In this document: positions 37,689-48,686 of the stretch, piece after piece
How the letters are laid out: every line of letters starts with the position of its first letter
How positions within the stretch are numbered: the first letter of the stretch is position 1
Assembly (NCBI RefSeq): GCF_016924835.1
Contig: NZ_CP070480.1
Coordinates: 1,116,001 to 1,180,000 of the forward strand
DNA length: 64,000 bases
Source of the DNA: Rothia sp. ZJ932
GTDB lineage: Bacteria > Actinomycetota > Actinomycetes > Actinomycetales > Micrococcaceae
Reading direction: 5' to 3'
Program-made: the position numbers and the translations under genes
The notes under the pieces: model-generated
What the model was told of the DNA's origin: nothing
Seen by the model: only the letters and a program-made list of their open reading frames with translations
The model's database searches: none

Positions 37689-38708
37689 ATGAACCGTGAA
37701 CGACATTTTCAGGTTTTACAAGCAATTATTGAGGACTACGTTCATTCGCGTGAGCCGGTTGGCTCCAAAGCCCTCATTGAGCGTCATAGTCTTGGTGTTT
37801 CAAGTGCAACTGTTCGTAACGATATGGCTCATCTTGAAGAGCAGGGGCTGATTAGTGCACCTCACGCTAGCGCCGGCAGAATCCCTACCAACGATGGCTA
37901 CCGTCTTTTCGTCGACAAAATAGCCGGAGTTAGACCCCTCAACGAACCCCAGCGTCGAGCCATAGCCCAGTTTCTCGACGGGGCGACCGACATTGACCAG
38001 CTGATGGATCGAACCGTCAGGTTGCTCTCGCAACTCACCCGGCAGGTAGCTGTGATTCAGCACCCAGTAGAGGAATCGCTCACCATTAGGCATATCGACG
38101 TTATTGAGGTGGCTGATAGACAGCTCATGGTCTTGGTGGTGCTCAGCAACGCAGAAGTTCTGCAGAGGGTCTTGACGTTTGACGCAACTGACCACAATGG
38201 GCAGAGCCAACGGCAGCACATTAATAGCGCCGCAATCGCAGCTCTCTTACGTAGCACCTACCTCGGGCAACCCCTGGAACAACTAGGACGTGTCTGCCCG
38301 GCGAGCACAGGAGAAACTTCATACCCCGTCGCCCTCAACGACGCTCTACAACAGCTTGCAGATGAAGCGAAACCTCACCGTATGACTTTTGCCGGGACTT
38401 CTTACCTCGCCCAATCAACCCAAGATTTTCCTCACAGCATCGCCCCGATTCTCGATGCTCTAGAGGAACAAGTAGTAGTCTTAAGGTTGTTAGAGGAACT
38501 TTCCCACGATCAACGGGGATTTTCAGTTAAAATCGGTGCAGAAAGTCAGCTTGACCCACTCACCGACGCCGCCGTGGTAGCAACAGGTTACGGCTTTAAC
38601 AACACCGCGAAAATAGGTATCGTGGGGCCCATTCGCATGGACTACCCCGGCAATATCACTCTGGTACGAGCGGTAGCATCTTACCTTTCCAAAACTTTGA
38701 ACCACTAA
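37689..38708 (+). CDS. hrcA: Heat-inducible transcription repressor HrcA
   Basis: Represses class I heat-shock genes by binding CIRCE; its activity depends on GroE. The N-terminal winged helix reads [53 protein letters not shown], followed by [18 protein letters not shown] and a long GAF-like C-terminal domain. The ATG at 37689 is preferred because GGAGG (37675-37679) is 9 nt upstream; an ATG at 37680 touches that site. Length is 339 residues. The CIRCE element in its own leader shows autoregulation, and dnaJ follows 52 bp later. Confidence 0.94.
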   Translation: MNRERHFQVLQAIIEDYVHSREPVGSKALIERHSLGVSSATVRNDMAHLEEQGLISAPHASAGRIPTNDGYRLFVDKIAGVRPLNEPQRRAIAQFLDGATDIDQLMDRTVRLLSQLTRQVAVIQHPVEESLTIRHIDVIEVADRQLMVLVVLSNAEVLQRVLTFDATDHNGQSQRQHINSAAIAALLRSTYLGQPLEQLGRVCPASTGETSYPVALNDALQQLADEAKPHRMTFAGTSYLAQSTQDFPHSIAPILDALEEQVVVLRLLEELSHDQRGFSVKIGAESQLDPLTDAAVVATGYGFNNTAKIGIVGPIRMDYPGNITLVRAVASYLSKTLNH

Positions 38709-38760
38709 CTCCCACATTTTTTCTAAAAATACACAGCGATCTACAGAAAGAGAATATTTA

Positions 38761-39888
38761 GTGAGCAGCCATTACGACACCCTCGGCGTTTCACGCGATG
38801 CCACCGCTGAAGAGATTAAGAAGGCATACCGCACGAAAGCTCGCAAGCTGCACCCCGATATCAACCCTGGCGAAGAGGCAGCTGAAGAGTTCAAGAGGGT
38901 ATCGCACGCCTATGAGGTTCTTTCTGACCCGCAGAAGCGCGATATCTATGATCGTACGGGCAACGAAAACGGCAACGCCCAGGGCTTTGGCGGCGGTGGC
39001 GGTTTCAGTGGCTTCGGTGGATTTGAAGATATTTTCAACACCTTCTTCAGCCAGCAGCCCCAGGGCCCGGCAAGCCGTACCCGCCAGGGTCAGGATGCGC
39101 TGATTAACGTCCGTATTGATTTACGTGAAGCTGTTTTCGGCATCAATAAAGAAATCACCGTTGATACAGCTGTGGTGTGTTCTCACTGTGCGGGTGAAGG
39201 AGCTGAGCCCGGTACCCACCCCGAAACTTGTGATACCTGTGCCGGTCAGGGGTACATGCAGCGTCAGGTGCAGTCAATCTTGGGTACCGTTGTTCAGCCG
39301 GTGCAGTGCCCCAGCTGTAACGGTTACGGCACCGTTATCAAGACCCCCTGTAACGAGTGCTACGGTGAGGGACGCGTGCGCGAGCGCAAGCCGCTCACTA
39401 TTAAAATTCCTGCGGGTGTAGCAGACGGTACTCGTATTCGCCTAGCTGGTCAGGGTGAAGCGGGTGTGGCAGGTGGTCCTAACGGTGACCTGTACGTTGA
39501 GTTGCACGTCAACCAGGATTCAACTTTCACCCGTGAGGGCGATGATTTGCACGCCACTATGGTTATTTCGATGGCGGCAGCAGCTTTGGGTACCACTATC
39601 ACCCTTGAGACCTATGATGGTCCGCAGGAAATTTTGGTTAAGCCCGGCACTCAGTCAGGTGATGTTGTCACCCTCAAGGAATTGGGCGTGAACCGTTTAC
39701 GTGCGGGCGGACGCGGTAACCTCCGCGTACACCTTGAAGTTCGGATTCCCACTGACCTCACCGACCACCAGCGCGATTTGTTGCAGCAGTTCGCAGCATC
39801 GCGTAATGAAGACTTGGCAGTGAGTGAAACCGTTGAGCAGAAGCACAATAGCGGCTTCTTCTCGCGCTTCAAAGAACGCTTTCAGTAG
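38761..39888 (+). CDS. dnaJ: Chaperone protein DnaJ
   Basis: Co-chaperone that stimulates DnaK. Domains in order: J domain with the HPD motif (LHPDIN, about residue 35), a Gly/Phe-rich stretch ([18 protein letters not shown]), four zinc-binding CxxCxGxG repeats ([32 protein letters not shown]) and the substrate-binding C-terminal domains. Length is 375 residues, GTG start. Adjacent to hrcA, it is the DnaJ2 type that actinobacteria keep apart from the dnaK operon, and probably shares CIRCE control. Confidence 0.95.
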   Translation: MSSHYDTLGVSRDATAEEIKKAYRTKARKLHPDINPGEEAAEEFKRVSHAYEVLSDPQKRDIYDRTGNENGNAQGFGGGGGFSGFGGFEDIFNTFFSQQPQGPASRTRQGQDALINVRIDLREAVFGINKEITVDTAVVCSHCAGEGAEPGTHPETCDTCAGQGYMQRQVQSILGTVVQPVQCPSCNGYGTVIKTPCNECYGEGRVRERKPLTIKIPAGVADGTRIRLAGQGEAGVAGGPNGDLYVELHVNQDSTFTREGDDLHATMVISMAAAALGTTITLETYDGPQEILVKPGTQSGDVVTLKELGVNRLRAGGRGNLRVHLEVRIPTDLTDHQRDLLQQFAASRNEDLAVSETVEQKHNSGFFSRFKERFQ

Positions 39889-39900
39889 GAGTACACCAAA

Positions 39901-40665
39901 ATGACCGCACCCATTTTCTACCCCGATGACCTCGATGTGGGCGAGTTAGCGGTGGGCGATACCGTCACGCTGACCGGGGACGAGGGGCACCACGCTAAAA
40001 ACGTCAAGCGATTGAGCGTGGGTGAAGCTATTGATATAGCTGATGGGTGCGGTACCCGCTTGGTGGGGGAAGTAGCGCAGGTTATTCCAGAAGGGCTAGC
40101 TGTTCGCATTAGGGCGATCACGCAGGAGGCTAAGGCAACTGGCATCTATCTGGTGCAAGCACTCGCCAAAAACGATCGCGATTTAATGGCGATTGAGATG
40201 GCTACAGAGCTAGGTGCGGTGGGTATCGTGCCCTGGTCAGCTGACCGCTCCATTGTGCGCTGGAAGGGTGAACGCGCGTCCAAGTCCTACGCCAAATGGC
40301 AGAAAACTGTTCAAGCGGCAGCTAAGCAGTCTCGGCGGGCACTGATTCCCACTGTCTATGACTTGCACTCGTCCAAGCAGCTTGCCCAGATGGTTGCCGA
40401 GGTTACCTCTGAGGGTGCTGCTGTGTTCATCCTTCACGAACAGGGCAATCAGCGTCTTACTGACCACCTGCGCGTTCTAGACGTCGCGCAGGTACCCGAG
40501 GTTTATGTGGTGGTCGGCCCTGAAGGTGGTATCAGCGATGCCGAGGTGGACGCGCTAGTGGCGGCAGGGGCCTCTGTCGGATTATTGGGAACAGAGGTTC
40601 TGCGTAGCTCAACCGCGGGAGCCGCTGCTCTCTCTGCACTGAATCTGTGGAGCAAAGCCTGGTAA
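39901..40665 (+). CDS. rsmE: 16S rRNA m3U1498 methyltransferase
   Basis: SPOUT-class methyltransferase that methylates U1498 of 16S rRNA on the 30S subunit. N-terminal PUA-like region (GDEGHHAKNVKRLSVGEAIDIADG), then VQALAKNDRDLMAIEMATELGAVGIVPW, and the trefoil-knot SAM site VVVGPEGGISDAEVDAL with LGTEVLRSSTAGAAAL. Length is 254 residues. It begins 12 bp after dnaJ, the standard arrangement. Confidence 0.94.
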   Translation: MTAPIFYPDDLDVGELAVGDTVTLTGDEGHHAKNVKRLSVGEAIDIADGCGTRLVGEVAQVIPEGLAVRIRAITQEAKATGIYLVQALAKNDRDLMAIEMATELGAVGIVPWSADRSIVRWKGERASKSYAKWQKTVQAAAKQSRRALIPTVYDLHSSKQLAQMVAEVTSEGAAVFILHEQGNQRLTDHLRVLDVAQVPEVYVVVGPEGGISDAEVDALVAAGASVGLLGTEVLRSSTAGAAALSALNLWSKAW

Positions 40666-40691
40666 CCAAAAGTTCTTTTAAAAAACGTGAG

Positions 40692-40714
40692 GAGGGTGGG
40701 TGCTCACCCCGCCC
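40692..40714 (+). terminator. GC-rich hairpin after rsmE
   Basis: AGGGTGGG (40692-40699) pairs with CCCGCCCT (40707-40714) with one G-T pair. No T-run follows, so it is only a possible terminator. Confidence 0.4.
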
Positions 40715-40754
40715 TAGATATAACCTGAAAAATAACAGTCACTTTCAACCCTCT

Positions 40755-40800
40755 AAGGAGTTCGACTGCCAGCTGTCTACCGCTGGCGTCTTGACATATG
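40755..40800 (+). promoter_or_regulatory. phoH translation start region with hairpin between ribosome site and ATG
   Basis: The only ribosome-site-like AAGGAG (40755-40760) is 37 nt before ATG 40798. Between them GCCAGC (40768-40773) pairs with GCTGGC (40782-40787). Folding that hairpin shortens the effective distance to about 17 nt. Confidence 0.45.
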
Positions 40801-41904
40801 ACTACACCAACAACAGATACCTACCGTCCCATCAATGTGGCTCGTACTTTCACCTTCTCATCACGCAGTGAAATGGTGACGGTCTTGGGTGCGCACGATT
40901 CATCGCTGAAACTCATTGAGCAGCAGTTCCCGGGTATCACCATCAGACCCAAAGACCTCGATATTGTGGTTACCGGCCCAGCTGCCCTCGTAGCTACTAC
41001 CGTCCGTTTGCTTTCTGAACTGCGCGTGCTAGCAAGTAGTGGCACCATCATCTCCCCGGACGTTATTCAGCGCATGCTGACTATGCTCGCTGCTGAAATG
41101 GCGAACCCTGCCTCAGCGATGAGCCAGAATATTCTGAGTTCGCGTGGTAAAAGCATCCGCCCTAAAACGGTCAATCAGAAAACCTACGTTGATGCTATTG
41201 ACGCCAACACCGTAGTTTTCGGCATCGGTCCGGCTGGTACCGGTAAAACCTACCTAGCGATGGCAAAGGCTGTTCAGGCATTGCAAGCGAAAGAAGTCAA
41301 TCGTATTATCCTCACGCGACCGGCTGTTGAAGCTGGCGAGCGCCTGGGCTTTTTGCCCGGTACTTTGAACGACAAGATTGACCCTTACTTGCGTCCGCTC
41401 TACGATGCTTTGCACGACATGATGGATCCTGAGTCTATTCCGCGTTTGATGGAGGCAGGCACTATTGAGGTTGCTCCGCTTGCTTACATGCGCGGTCGTA
41501 CGCTCAATGACGCCTTCATTATTCTCGATGAGGCTCAGAATACTACCGTGGAGCAGATGAAGATGTTCCTAACCCGTTTGGGCTTTGGCTCCAAGATGGT
41601 TATTACCGGTGACGTGACGCAGATTGATTTGCCCAATGGGCAGGCATCCGGTCTTAAGCAGGTACGTGAAATCCTGAAGAATGTAGATGATATTCACTTC
41701 TCAATTCTCGAATCTGTTGATGTAGTGCGCCACAATTTGGTCTCGGACATTGTGACTGCTTACGACCAGTGGGATGAAGATAAAACCGCAATGGAACGCA
41801 AGCGTAACCGCAAGGTCAAGCGGGCAACTATCGAAGCGGCGGCTGAGAAGTTGCTTGAGCGTTCAGGCATTGACGGTAAAGACGAAAAGCCCCGTGGGGA
41901 GTAG
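40798..41904 (+). CDS. phoH: PhoH-like ATPase
   Basis: Cytosolic P-loop ATPase of the PhoH family, possibly an RNA-acting helicase partner of YbeY. Walker A is FGIGPAGTGKTYLAMA (about residues 140-155) and Walker B FIILDEAQNTT; the block ILTRPAVEAGERLGFLPGTLNDKIDPYLRPLYDAL is diagnostic. A short KH-like N-terminal region precedes it. Length is 368 residues. ybeY starts 5 bp downstream, so the pair is co-expressed. See the unusual leader at 40755. Confidence 0.93.
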   Translation: MTTPTTDTYRPINVARTFTFSSRSEMVTVLGAHDSSLKLIEQQFPGITIRPKDLDIVVTGPAALVATTVRLLSELRVLASSGTIISPDVIQRMLTMLAAEMANPASAMSQNILSSRGKSIRPKTVNQKTYVDAIDANTVVFGIGPAGTGKTYLAMAKAVQALQAKEVNRIILTRPAVEAGERLGFLPGTLNDKIDPYLRPLYDALHDMMDPESIPRLMEAGTIEVAPLAYMRGRTLNDAFIILDEAQNTTVEQMKMFLTRLGFGSKMVITGDVTQIDLPNGQASGLKQVREILKNVDDIHFSILESVDVVRHNLVSDIVTAYDQWDEDKTAMERKRNRKVKRATIEAAAEKLLERSGIDGKDEKPRGE

Positions 41905-41909
41905 CGAAC

Positions 41910-42416
41910 GTGGCAGTTGAATTTGATATCGAAGAACCCGGCGATAACGCATCGGTTGAGGTGCGCGCATCTTTTGCTGAGGTTGATACTGCTGAGCTGA
42001 CTCGCTTGGTGAGCTTCGCCTTTGAGCGTCTTTACCTTTCACCCGATACTGAGCTTTCCGTCAATGTGGTGGGTGAGGACGAGATGGAGCGTATTCACCT
42101 GGAGTGGATGGACCTACCCGGCGCTACCGATGTGATGTCTTTTCCCATGGACGAGATGGTCGAGGGAATTCCTGATGAACCTAGTGAGGGAGTGCTTGGC
42201 GATATTGTGCTGTGCCCGCCGGTTGCTGCTCGTCAGGGCGCGGATGCCGGTCACAGTACTCTTGATGAGCTGTGCCTTTTGACAGTCCACGGAATTTTGC
42301 ACTGCCTGGGTTACGATCACGCTACCGCTGAGGCAGAAGCTGAGATGTTCGGTATTCAGCGCAATATTCTCAGAGAGTTTTTGGGACGTGAAGCTCCCGT
42401 AGAGACGAGGCACTAA
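41910..42416 (+). CDS. ybeY: Endoribonuclease YbeY
   Basis: Metal-dependent RNase that matures the 3' end of 16S rRNA. The zinc motif is VHGILHCLGYDHATAEAE (HGxLHxxGYDH, about residues 124-134), with PGATDVMSFPMDE upstream. Length is 168 residues, GTG start with GGGGAG 8 nt upstream. It is packed between phoH and the CorC-like gene with gaps of 5 and 3 bp. Confidence 0.95.
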   Translation: MAVEFDIEEPGDNASVEVRASFAEVDTAELTRLVSFAFERLYLSPDTELSVNVVGEDEMERIHLEWMDLPGATDVMSFPMDEMVEGIPDEPSEGVLGDIVLCPPVAARQGADAGHSTLDELCLLTVHGILHCLGYDHATAEAEAEMFGIQRNILREFLGREAPVETRH

Positions 42417-42419
42417 GCG

Positions 42420-43685
42420 GTGATACCTGTACTTCTGATACTGGGCTGTATTCTTCTGGTCTTTTTGTGCTATGTGATGACAGCTGCGGAGTCAGCTTTT
42501 GTCTACCTTTCGCGCGCAGATGCAAAGCGTATCAAAGAATCTCCGCGTCGTACACTGACGTTGCTGCAAGAAACTGGACGGTTCATGTTTGCCGTCAGGT
42601 TCTGGCGCGTTATTTTTGAGACTGCAGCAACGGTACTTTTCTTCCTCTTTGTTGCTTATTTTGCCGGGGTTTCCTGGTTAGCGACCATCATTACCGTGCT
42701 GGTGATGAGCGCGGTGGGTTTTGTTTTCTTCAGCACTGCACCGCGTCAGTTGGGGCGCGCTAACTCTTACATGGTGTTCAGATTTTTTGGTCTGATTATC
42801 ACTTTCTTTGGGGTCGTTTTGGGTCCGCTACCCGATTTGATGATTGCTTGGACCAAGCGTAGAAATCCCACCGAAGCTGAAGAAAAAGCCGGTTACTTCA
42901 CGGAAGAAGAGCTGCGAGAGTTCGTTGATCGCGCTACCATCTCAGACGCTATCGAGGACGAAGAGGCACAGATGGTTCACTCTATCTTTGAGATGGATGA
43001 AACCTTTATTCGCTCCCTTATGGTGCCCCGCACCGATATGGTGACAGTTGGACTGGACGAAGATTTGCAGGACGCGCTTCATCTGATGTTGCGTTCGGGC
43101 TATTCCCGTGTGCCTGTGTTGGGCGAGACTGTTGACGATGTGCAGGGTTTGTTGTACCTCAAGGACGTTACCCAGAACTATGTGGACGCTGCAGATGGTG
43201 AGACTTTGCCTAGCGTTGCTGAGGTCATGCGTGAGCCGCGCTTTGAGCCCGAGTCTAAGCGAGCTTTGGAGCTGCTACAGCAGATGCAGAGCGAATCTAC
43301 ACATGTCGCGATTGTGATTGACGAGTACGGTGGAACCGCAGGTCTGGTGACTTTGGAGGATCTCATCGAGGAACTCGTGGGTGAAATTGCCGATGAGTAT
43401 GATAACGATAAACCCGAGGTCGTGAGGCAAGAAGATGGTACCTTCAAGATTAGCTCACGTTTGAGTATTGAAGAACTGGGGGAGACCCTCGATGTAGATC
43501 TTGAGGATGAAGAGGTCGAAACTGTGGGCGGTCTGCTATCGAAGCACCTGGGACGTGTGCCAATCATTGGTAGTGAAGTGGTGGTCGAGGGTCTTCATAT
43601 TCGCGCTATTGGCACTCAGGGCAGACGCAACCAGATTGCAACCTTGTTGGTCTGGGCAGAACCTAAACCTGCTGTGACTCCGTAA
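42420..43685 (+). CDS. CNNM/CorC-type hemolysin-family transporter protein with CBS domains
   Basis: A 421-residue membrane protein with an N-terminal CNNM domain (helices near residues 1-20, 60-85, 85-105 and 120-140), a CBS pair (from SLMVPRTDMVTVGLDEDLQDAL to VTLEDLIEELVGEIADEYD) and a C-terminal CorC_HlyC domain ending GLHIRAIGTQGRRNQIATLLVWAE. Such proteins are linked to magnesium or cobalt efflux; the older name hemolysin is misleading. Starts at GTG 42420, 3 bp after ybeY, and is followed by a clear terminator. Confidence 0.9.
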   Translation: MIPVLLILGCILLVFLCYVMTAAESAFVYLSRADAKRIKESPRRTLTLLQETGRFMFAVRFWRVIFETAATVLFFLFVAYFAGVSWLATIITVLVMSAVGFVFFSTAPRQLGRANSYMVFRFFGLIITFFGVVLGPLPDLMIAWTKRRNPTEAEEKAGYFTEEELREFVDRATISDAIEDEEAQMVHSIFEMDETFIRSLMVPRTDMVTVGLDEDLQDALHLMLRSGYSRVPVLGETVDDVQGLLYLKDVTQNYVDAADGETLPSVAEVMREPRFEPESKRALELLQQMQSESTHVAIVIDEYGGTAGLVTLEDLIEELVGEIADEYDNDKPEVVRQEDGTFKISSRLSIEELGETLDVDLEDEEVETVGGLLSKHLGRVPIIGSEVVVEGLHIRAIGTQGRRNQIATLLVWAEPKPAVTP

Positions 43686-43692
43686 GGATTTT

Positions 43693-43727
43693 GGGGCTGT
43701 CTATCTTCTTGATAGGTAGCCCCTTTT
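43693..43727 (+). terminator. Terminator after the CorC-like gene
   Basis: GGGGCTGTCTATC (43693-43705) pairs with GATAGGTAGCCCC (43711-43723) apart from one mismatch, followed by TTTT. Confidence 0.88.
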
Positions 43728-43896
43728 CTGTGTCTGTTGGTACCTGTTGGGCGGCAGCTACTGGTTGGATGAATTATGAGGTGCTCGGCAAAGAATCACA
43801 GTGCGTGATTGCTTGGTGAGGTACCACAGGGTTCCATCACGGGGTAAAGTAAACCCCAAAGGTTTCATTTATTTTGATGTTTTATGAGGAGACGGT

Positions 43897-44985
43897 ATGG
43901 ATTTTGCTTCTTTCCCCGATGATTACAAGGCAGGTTTCGCGGTTTTCGTCGGACGCCCCAACGCAGGTAAGTCTACGTTGACGAATGCGCTGGTGGGGCA
44001 GAAAGTAGCAATCACTTCTAACCGCCCCCAGACCACCCGTCACACTATTCGCGGTATTGTACACCGGGACGCATTTCAGCTGGTTTTGGTAGACACTCCC
44101 GGTTTGCACCGTCCCCGCACTCTGCTGGGTGAGCGTCTGAATGATTTGGTGGCGCAGACTCTGGCTGAGGTTGATGTTATCGGTTTTTGCATTCCGGCTA
44201 ATGAGAAAATTGGTCCCGGTGATCGTTACATCGCTACCCAGCTCGCTGCTGCGGGTAACAAGCCTATCGTGGCGATTGTAACCAAGGCAGATACCGTGAG
44301 TCAGGAAGAACTGGCGGCGCAGCTTCTTGAGGTTTCGCGTATGGGTGAGGAAATCATGAGCGCTGAGCGCGCGGTGCGTGCCGAGCGCAAACGCAAGCAG
44401 ACTTCACGCAAAAAGGGTGATTTGGCTCTGCCTTTCCGTAAGGATTCAGGGCCCGCTGCTCAGCGTCGCAAAACCGGTGCAACCGCGTCCACCCCGGCAA
44501 ATGATGGCAAGGGTGGCTGGGCAGATATTATTCCTGTCTCGGCAGTCAATGGCTACCAGGTGGAGCAGGTCGCTGAGCTGCTGGCATCACGGATGCCCGA
44601 TTCGCCCCCGCTGTACCCGGAGGGTGAGCTGACCGATGAGCCTGAGGCAACTCTGGTGGCTGAGCTTGTACGTGAGGCATCTTTGGAGGGTGTGCGCGAT
44701 GAACTGCCGCACTCTGTAGCTGTCACCGTTGAGGAAATGTCTCTGCGCGAAGGTCGCCCCGAGCACAACCCTCTGCTTGATATTCACGTCAATCTTTACG
44801 TGGAGCGTGATTCGCAGAAAGCTATTATTATCGGTAAACGTGGTTCGCGTCTGAAAGAAATTGGGGCAACCTCACGTCAAAATATCGAGGCGCTCCTGGG
44901 AACCAAAGTCTACCTCAATATTCATGTCAAGGTCGCTAAAGACTGGCAGCGAGACCCCAAGGCACTGGGCAGACTGGGCTTCTAG
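43897..44985 (+). CDS. era: GTPase Era, with basic insertion
   Basis: Ras-like GTPase that binds the 3' end of 16S rRNA and acts in 30S maturation. G1 is GRPNAGKST (about residues 19-27), G3 DTPGLH, G4 TKAD (residues 129-132), G5 VSA (214-216), then the KH domain with IIIGKRGSRLKEIG. The 362-residue length exceeds the usual 300 because about 55 residues (roughly 152-206, nt 44350-44514) are inserted between G4 and G5; the insert is rich in Arg, Lys, Ala and Ser. The gene is single in this neighbourhood and otherwise intact. Confidence 0.93.
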   Translation: MDFASFPDDYKAGFAVFVGRPNAGKSTLTNALVGQKVAITSNRPQTTRHTIRGIVHRDAFQLVLVDTPGLHRPRTLLGERLNDLVAQTLAEVDVIGFCIPANEKIGPGDRYIATQLAAAGNKPIVAIVTKADTVSQEELAAQLLEVSRMGEEIMSAERAVRAERKRKQTSRKKGDLALPFRKDSGPAAQRRKTGATASTPANDGKGGWADIIPVSAVNGYQVEQVAELLASRMPDSPPLYPEGELTDEPEATLVAELVREASLEGVRDELPHSVAVTVEEMSLREGRPEHNPLLDIHVNLYVERDSQKAIIIGKRGSRLKEIGATSRQNIEALLGTKVYLNIHVKVAKDWQRDPKALGRLGF

Positions 44986-44997
44986 CCTCAGGTTCTC

Positions 44998-45011
44998 CCA
45001 GCTTAAGCTGG
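44998..45011. terminator. Palindrome after era
   Basis: CCAGCTTAAGCTGG is a perfect 14-bp palindrome 13 bp after the era stop, followed by TATTTAG. It may act as a weak terminator or an operator. Confidence 0.4.
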
Positions 45012-45088
45012 TATTTAGACTAAAGGTTATGCTCCGGGGCCCTTCAATGCACCGAGCAGTATAGGTATAGAACAGGTTTTCAATTCAG

Positions 45089-46558
45089 ATGGCTTCACAC
45101 CAGGACAAAGGGTATGCAGCTGCTGGTCGCCACATGCGCCAGCAACCCCAACGTTCCCACCGATTCCGTTGGCTCGCCCTTGCAGTAGTTGCTTCTTTAG
45201 TCTTTGTGCTGGGTCTTGGCGGCTTCGTTTTTTTGCGCCTGCAGAACAACGTTCAAACCGCTGCCCTCAACCTTGGCGAGAAAACCGCTGAGCTTGAAAA
45301 CGGCGCCCTTGATATTTTGGTGATTGGCTCAGATACCCGTGCTGGCGCTAACGCTGATTACGGTGATGAGTCTGACCGTCAGTCAGCGGCACGTTCAGAT
45401 GTCATGATGCTGGTTCAGGTCAGCAAGGACCGCAAGCGTATTACCTCACTGTCTTTTCCTCGCGATTTGATGGTTGATATTCCGCAGTGTACCGATACTG
45501 AAACTGACACCGTCTACCCTGCCACCGAAGATACCCAGATCAATGAGTCGTTATCACGCGGTGGTCCCGGTTGTACTGTAGCCACCATTTCTAAAATTAC
45601 CGGCGTCAATATTGATCACTTTATGCTGGTTGATTTTAACGCTGTGAAGTCTTTAAGCCAGGTTGTGGGCGGTGTGCAGGTGTGTGTCACCCAAGAAATT
45701 GATGACTCATACTCAGGTCTCAAACTGCCTGCGGGCATCTCAACTGTTGAGGGTGAGCAGGCACTGTCTTTCTTGCGCTCACGCCACGGTTTTGGTGATG
45801 GTTCTGATACCGGTCGCATTCAGGCACAGCAGGGCTTCATGGCTGCGCTGCTGCGTAAGGTTCAGGCTGAAGGTACACTGACCAACCCCGGTATGCTTTT
45901 GAACATCGCTGAAGCTATTACTCAAAACGTGACTGTTGATGAAGGGCTGACCAACGTGCGGACGCTGGCGGGCATGGGCGCGGTTTTTGGTCAGGTTGAC
46001 CTGGGTAAGGTTGTGTTCGCTACTGTTCCGACTGAACCTTATGAACTGGATGCCAATAAGCTTCAGCTTTCTACTGAAGCCTCCACCGTTTTCAAAAAGC
46101 TACGCATTGATGAGAGCCTCATCGAGCCAGCACCGGAACCCGAAGCTGCCAGTGAGGAGGAGTCAGCTGAGACTCCTGCAACCGAGGAAATCGTTTACCA
46201 GACCCTCATTGAGGTCAACGTACTCAATGCCTCTGGTGCCGATAATCGCGAAGAGCACATCGTCAAGCTCGTAGAATCCCTTGACTACTCTGCTGTTTCC
46301 GGTAGCGAAAGCGACATCGAGTACGCTGCATCCTCTATCTCTTACCCGTATGGCTTTGAGGCTGAGGCACAGCAGATCGCTGAGAAGCTGGGTATCACCG
46401 CGGTCGCTCCCTCTGGTGTAGCCACCGCTATCGAAATCATCATTGGCACTGATTTTGCAGAAGGGGATGTACTGGGGCAGAGCGCCACCGAAATCGCAGG
46501 TGGTGCCACCGGTCAGACCGCTGACCAGGTGACCTGTCAGCAGTCATTTTCCTACTAA
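45089..46558 (+). CDS. LytR-CpsA-Psr (LCP) family cell-wall ligase with LytR_C domain
   Basis: LCP enzymes transfer polyprenyl-linked glycopolymers to peptidoglycan outside the cell. The 489-residue protein has a basic cytosolic N-terminus, one membrane helix (WLALAVVASLVFVLGLGGFVFL, about residues 29-50), and the LCP domain with DILVIGSDTR, SDVMMLVQV, SLSFPRDLMVDIP, INESLSRGGP, and the arginine motifs FLRSRHGFGDGSDTGRIQAQQ. After a Glu-rich linker (about residues 345-370) comes a LytR_C domain (IEVNVLNASG...). Which polymer it attaches is unknown. Confidence 0.9.
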   Translation: MASHQDKGYAAAGRHMRQQPQRSHRFRWLALAVVASLVFVLGLGGFVFLRLQNNVQTAALNLGEKTAELENGALDILVIGSDTRAGANADYGDESDRQSAARSDVMMLVQVSKDRKRITSLSFPRDLMVDIPQCTDTETDTVYPATEDTQINESLSRGGPGCTVATISKITGVNIDHFMLVDFNAVKSLSQVVGGVQVCVTQEIDDSYSGLKLPAGISTVEGEQALSFLRSRHGFGDGSDTGRIQAQQGFMAALLRKVQAEGTLTNPGMLLNIAEAITQNVTVDEGLTNVRTLAGMGAVFGQVDLGKVVFATVPTEPYELDANKLQLSTEASTVFKKLRIDESLIEPAPEPEAASEEESAETPATEEIVYQTLIEVNVLNASGADNREEHIVKLVESLDYSAVSGSESDIEYAASSISYPYGFEAEAQQIAEKLGITAVAPSGVATAIEIIIGTDFAEGDVLGQSATEIAGGATGQTADQVTCQQSFSY

Positions 46559-46698
46559 ATCTCACCCAAGGCTCCGCCCTGGGCACCTTCTTCACGAACG
46601 GTTCCGGGGTTTTATTTACCACCACCAGAGACCAAATATTGAGACAAGGCGAGAGGGGTAGGGGATAGGTAGTTGCCATCTGCTACTTTGAGAGTGTG

Positions 46699-48580
<1,882 letters not shown>

Positions 48581-48611
48581 GCTGCAGCTTTGTTAGCGAA
48601 GTGAAGGTAAT

Positions 48612-48650
48612 AAGGGGCGAGGGATTTTTTCTTTCGCCCCTTCTGTTCTT
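48612..48650 (+). terminator. Terminator after leuA
   Basis: AAGGGGCGA (48612-48620) pairs with TCGCCCCTT (48634-48642), followed by CTGTTCTT. Confidence 0.75.
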
Positions 48651-48674
48651 GTGTCTCGAGAAATGTAGGCGTGA

Positions 48675-48680
48675 GATAAT
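48675..48680 (+). promoter_or_regulatory. Candidate -10 for a leaderless recO mRNA
   Basis: GATAAT ends 6 nt before GTG 48687. Confidence 0.45.
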
Positions 48681-48686
48681 GGGGAA

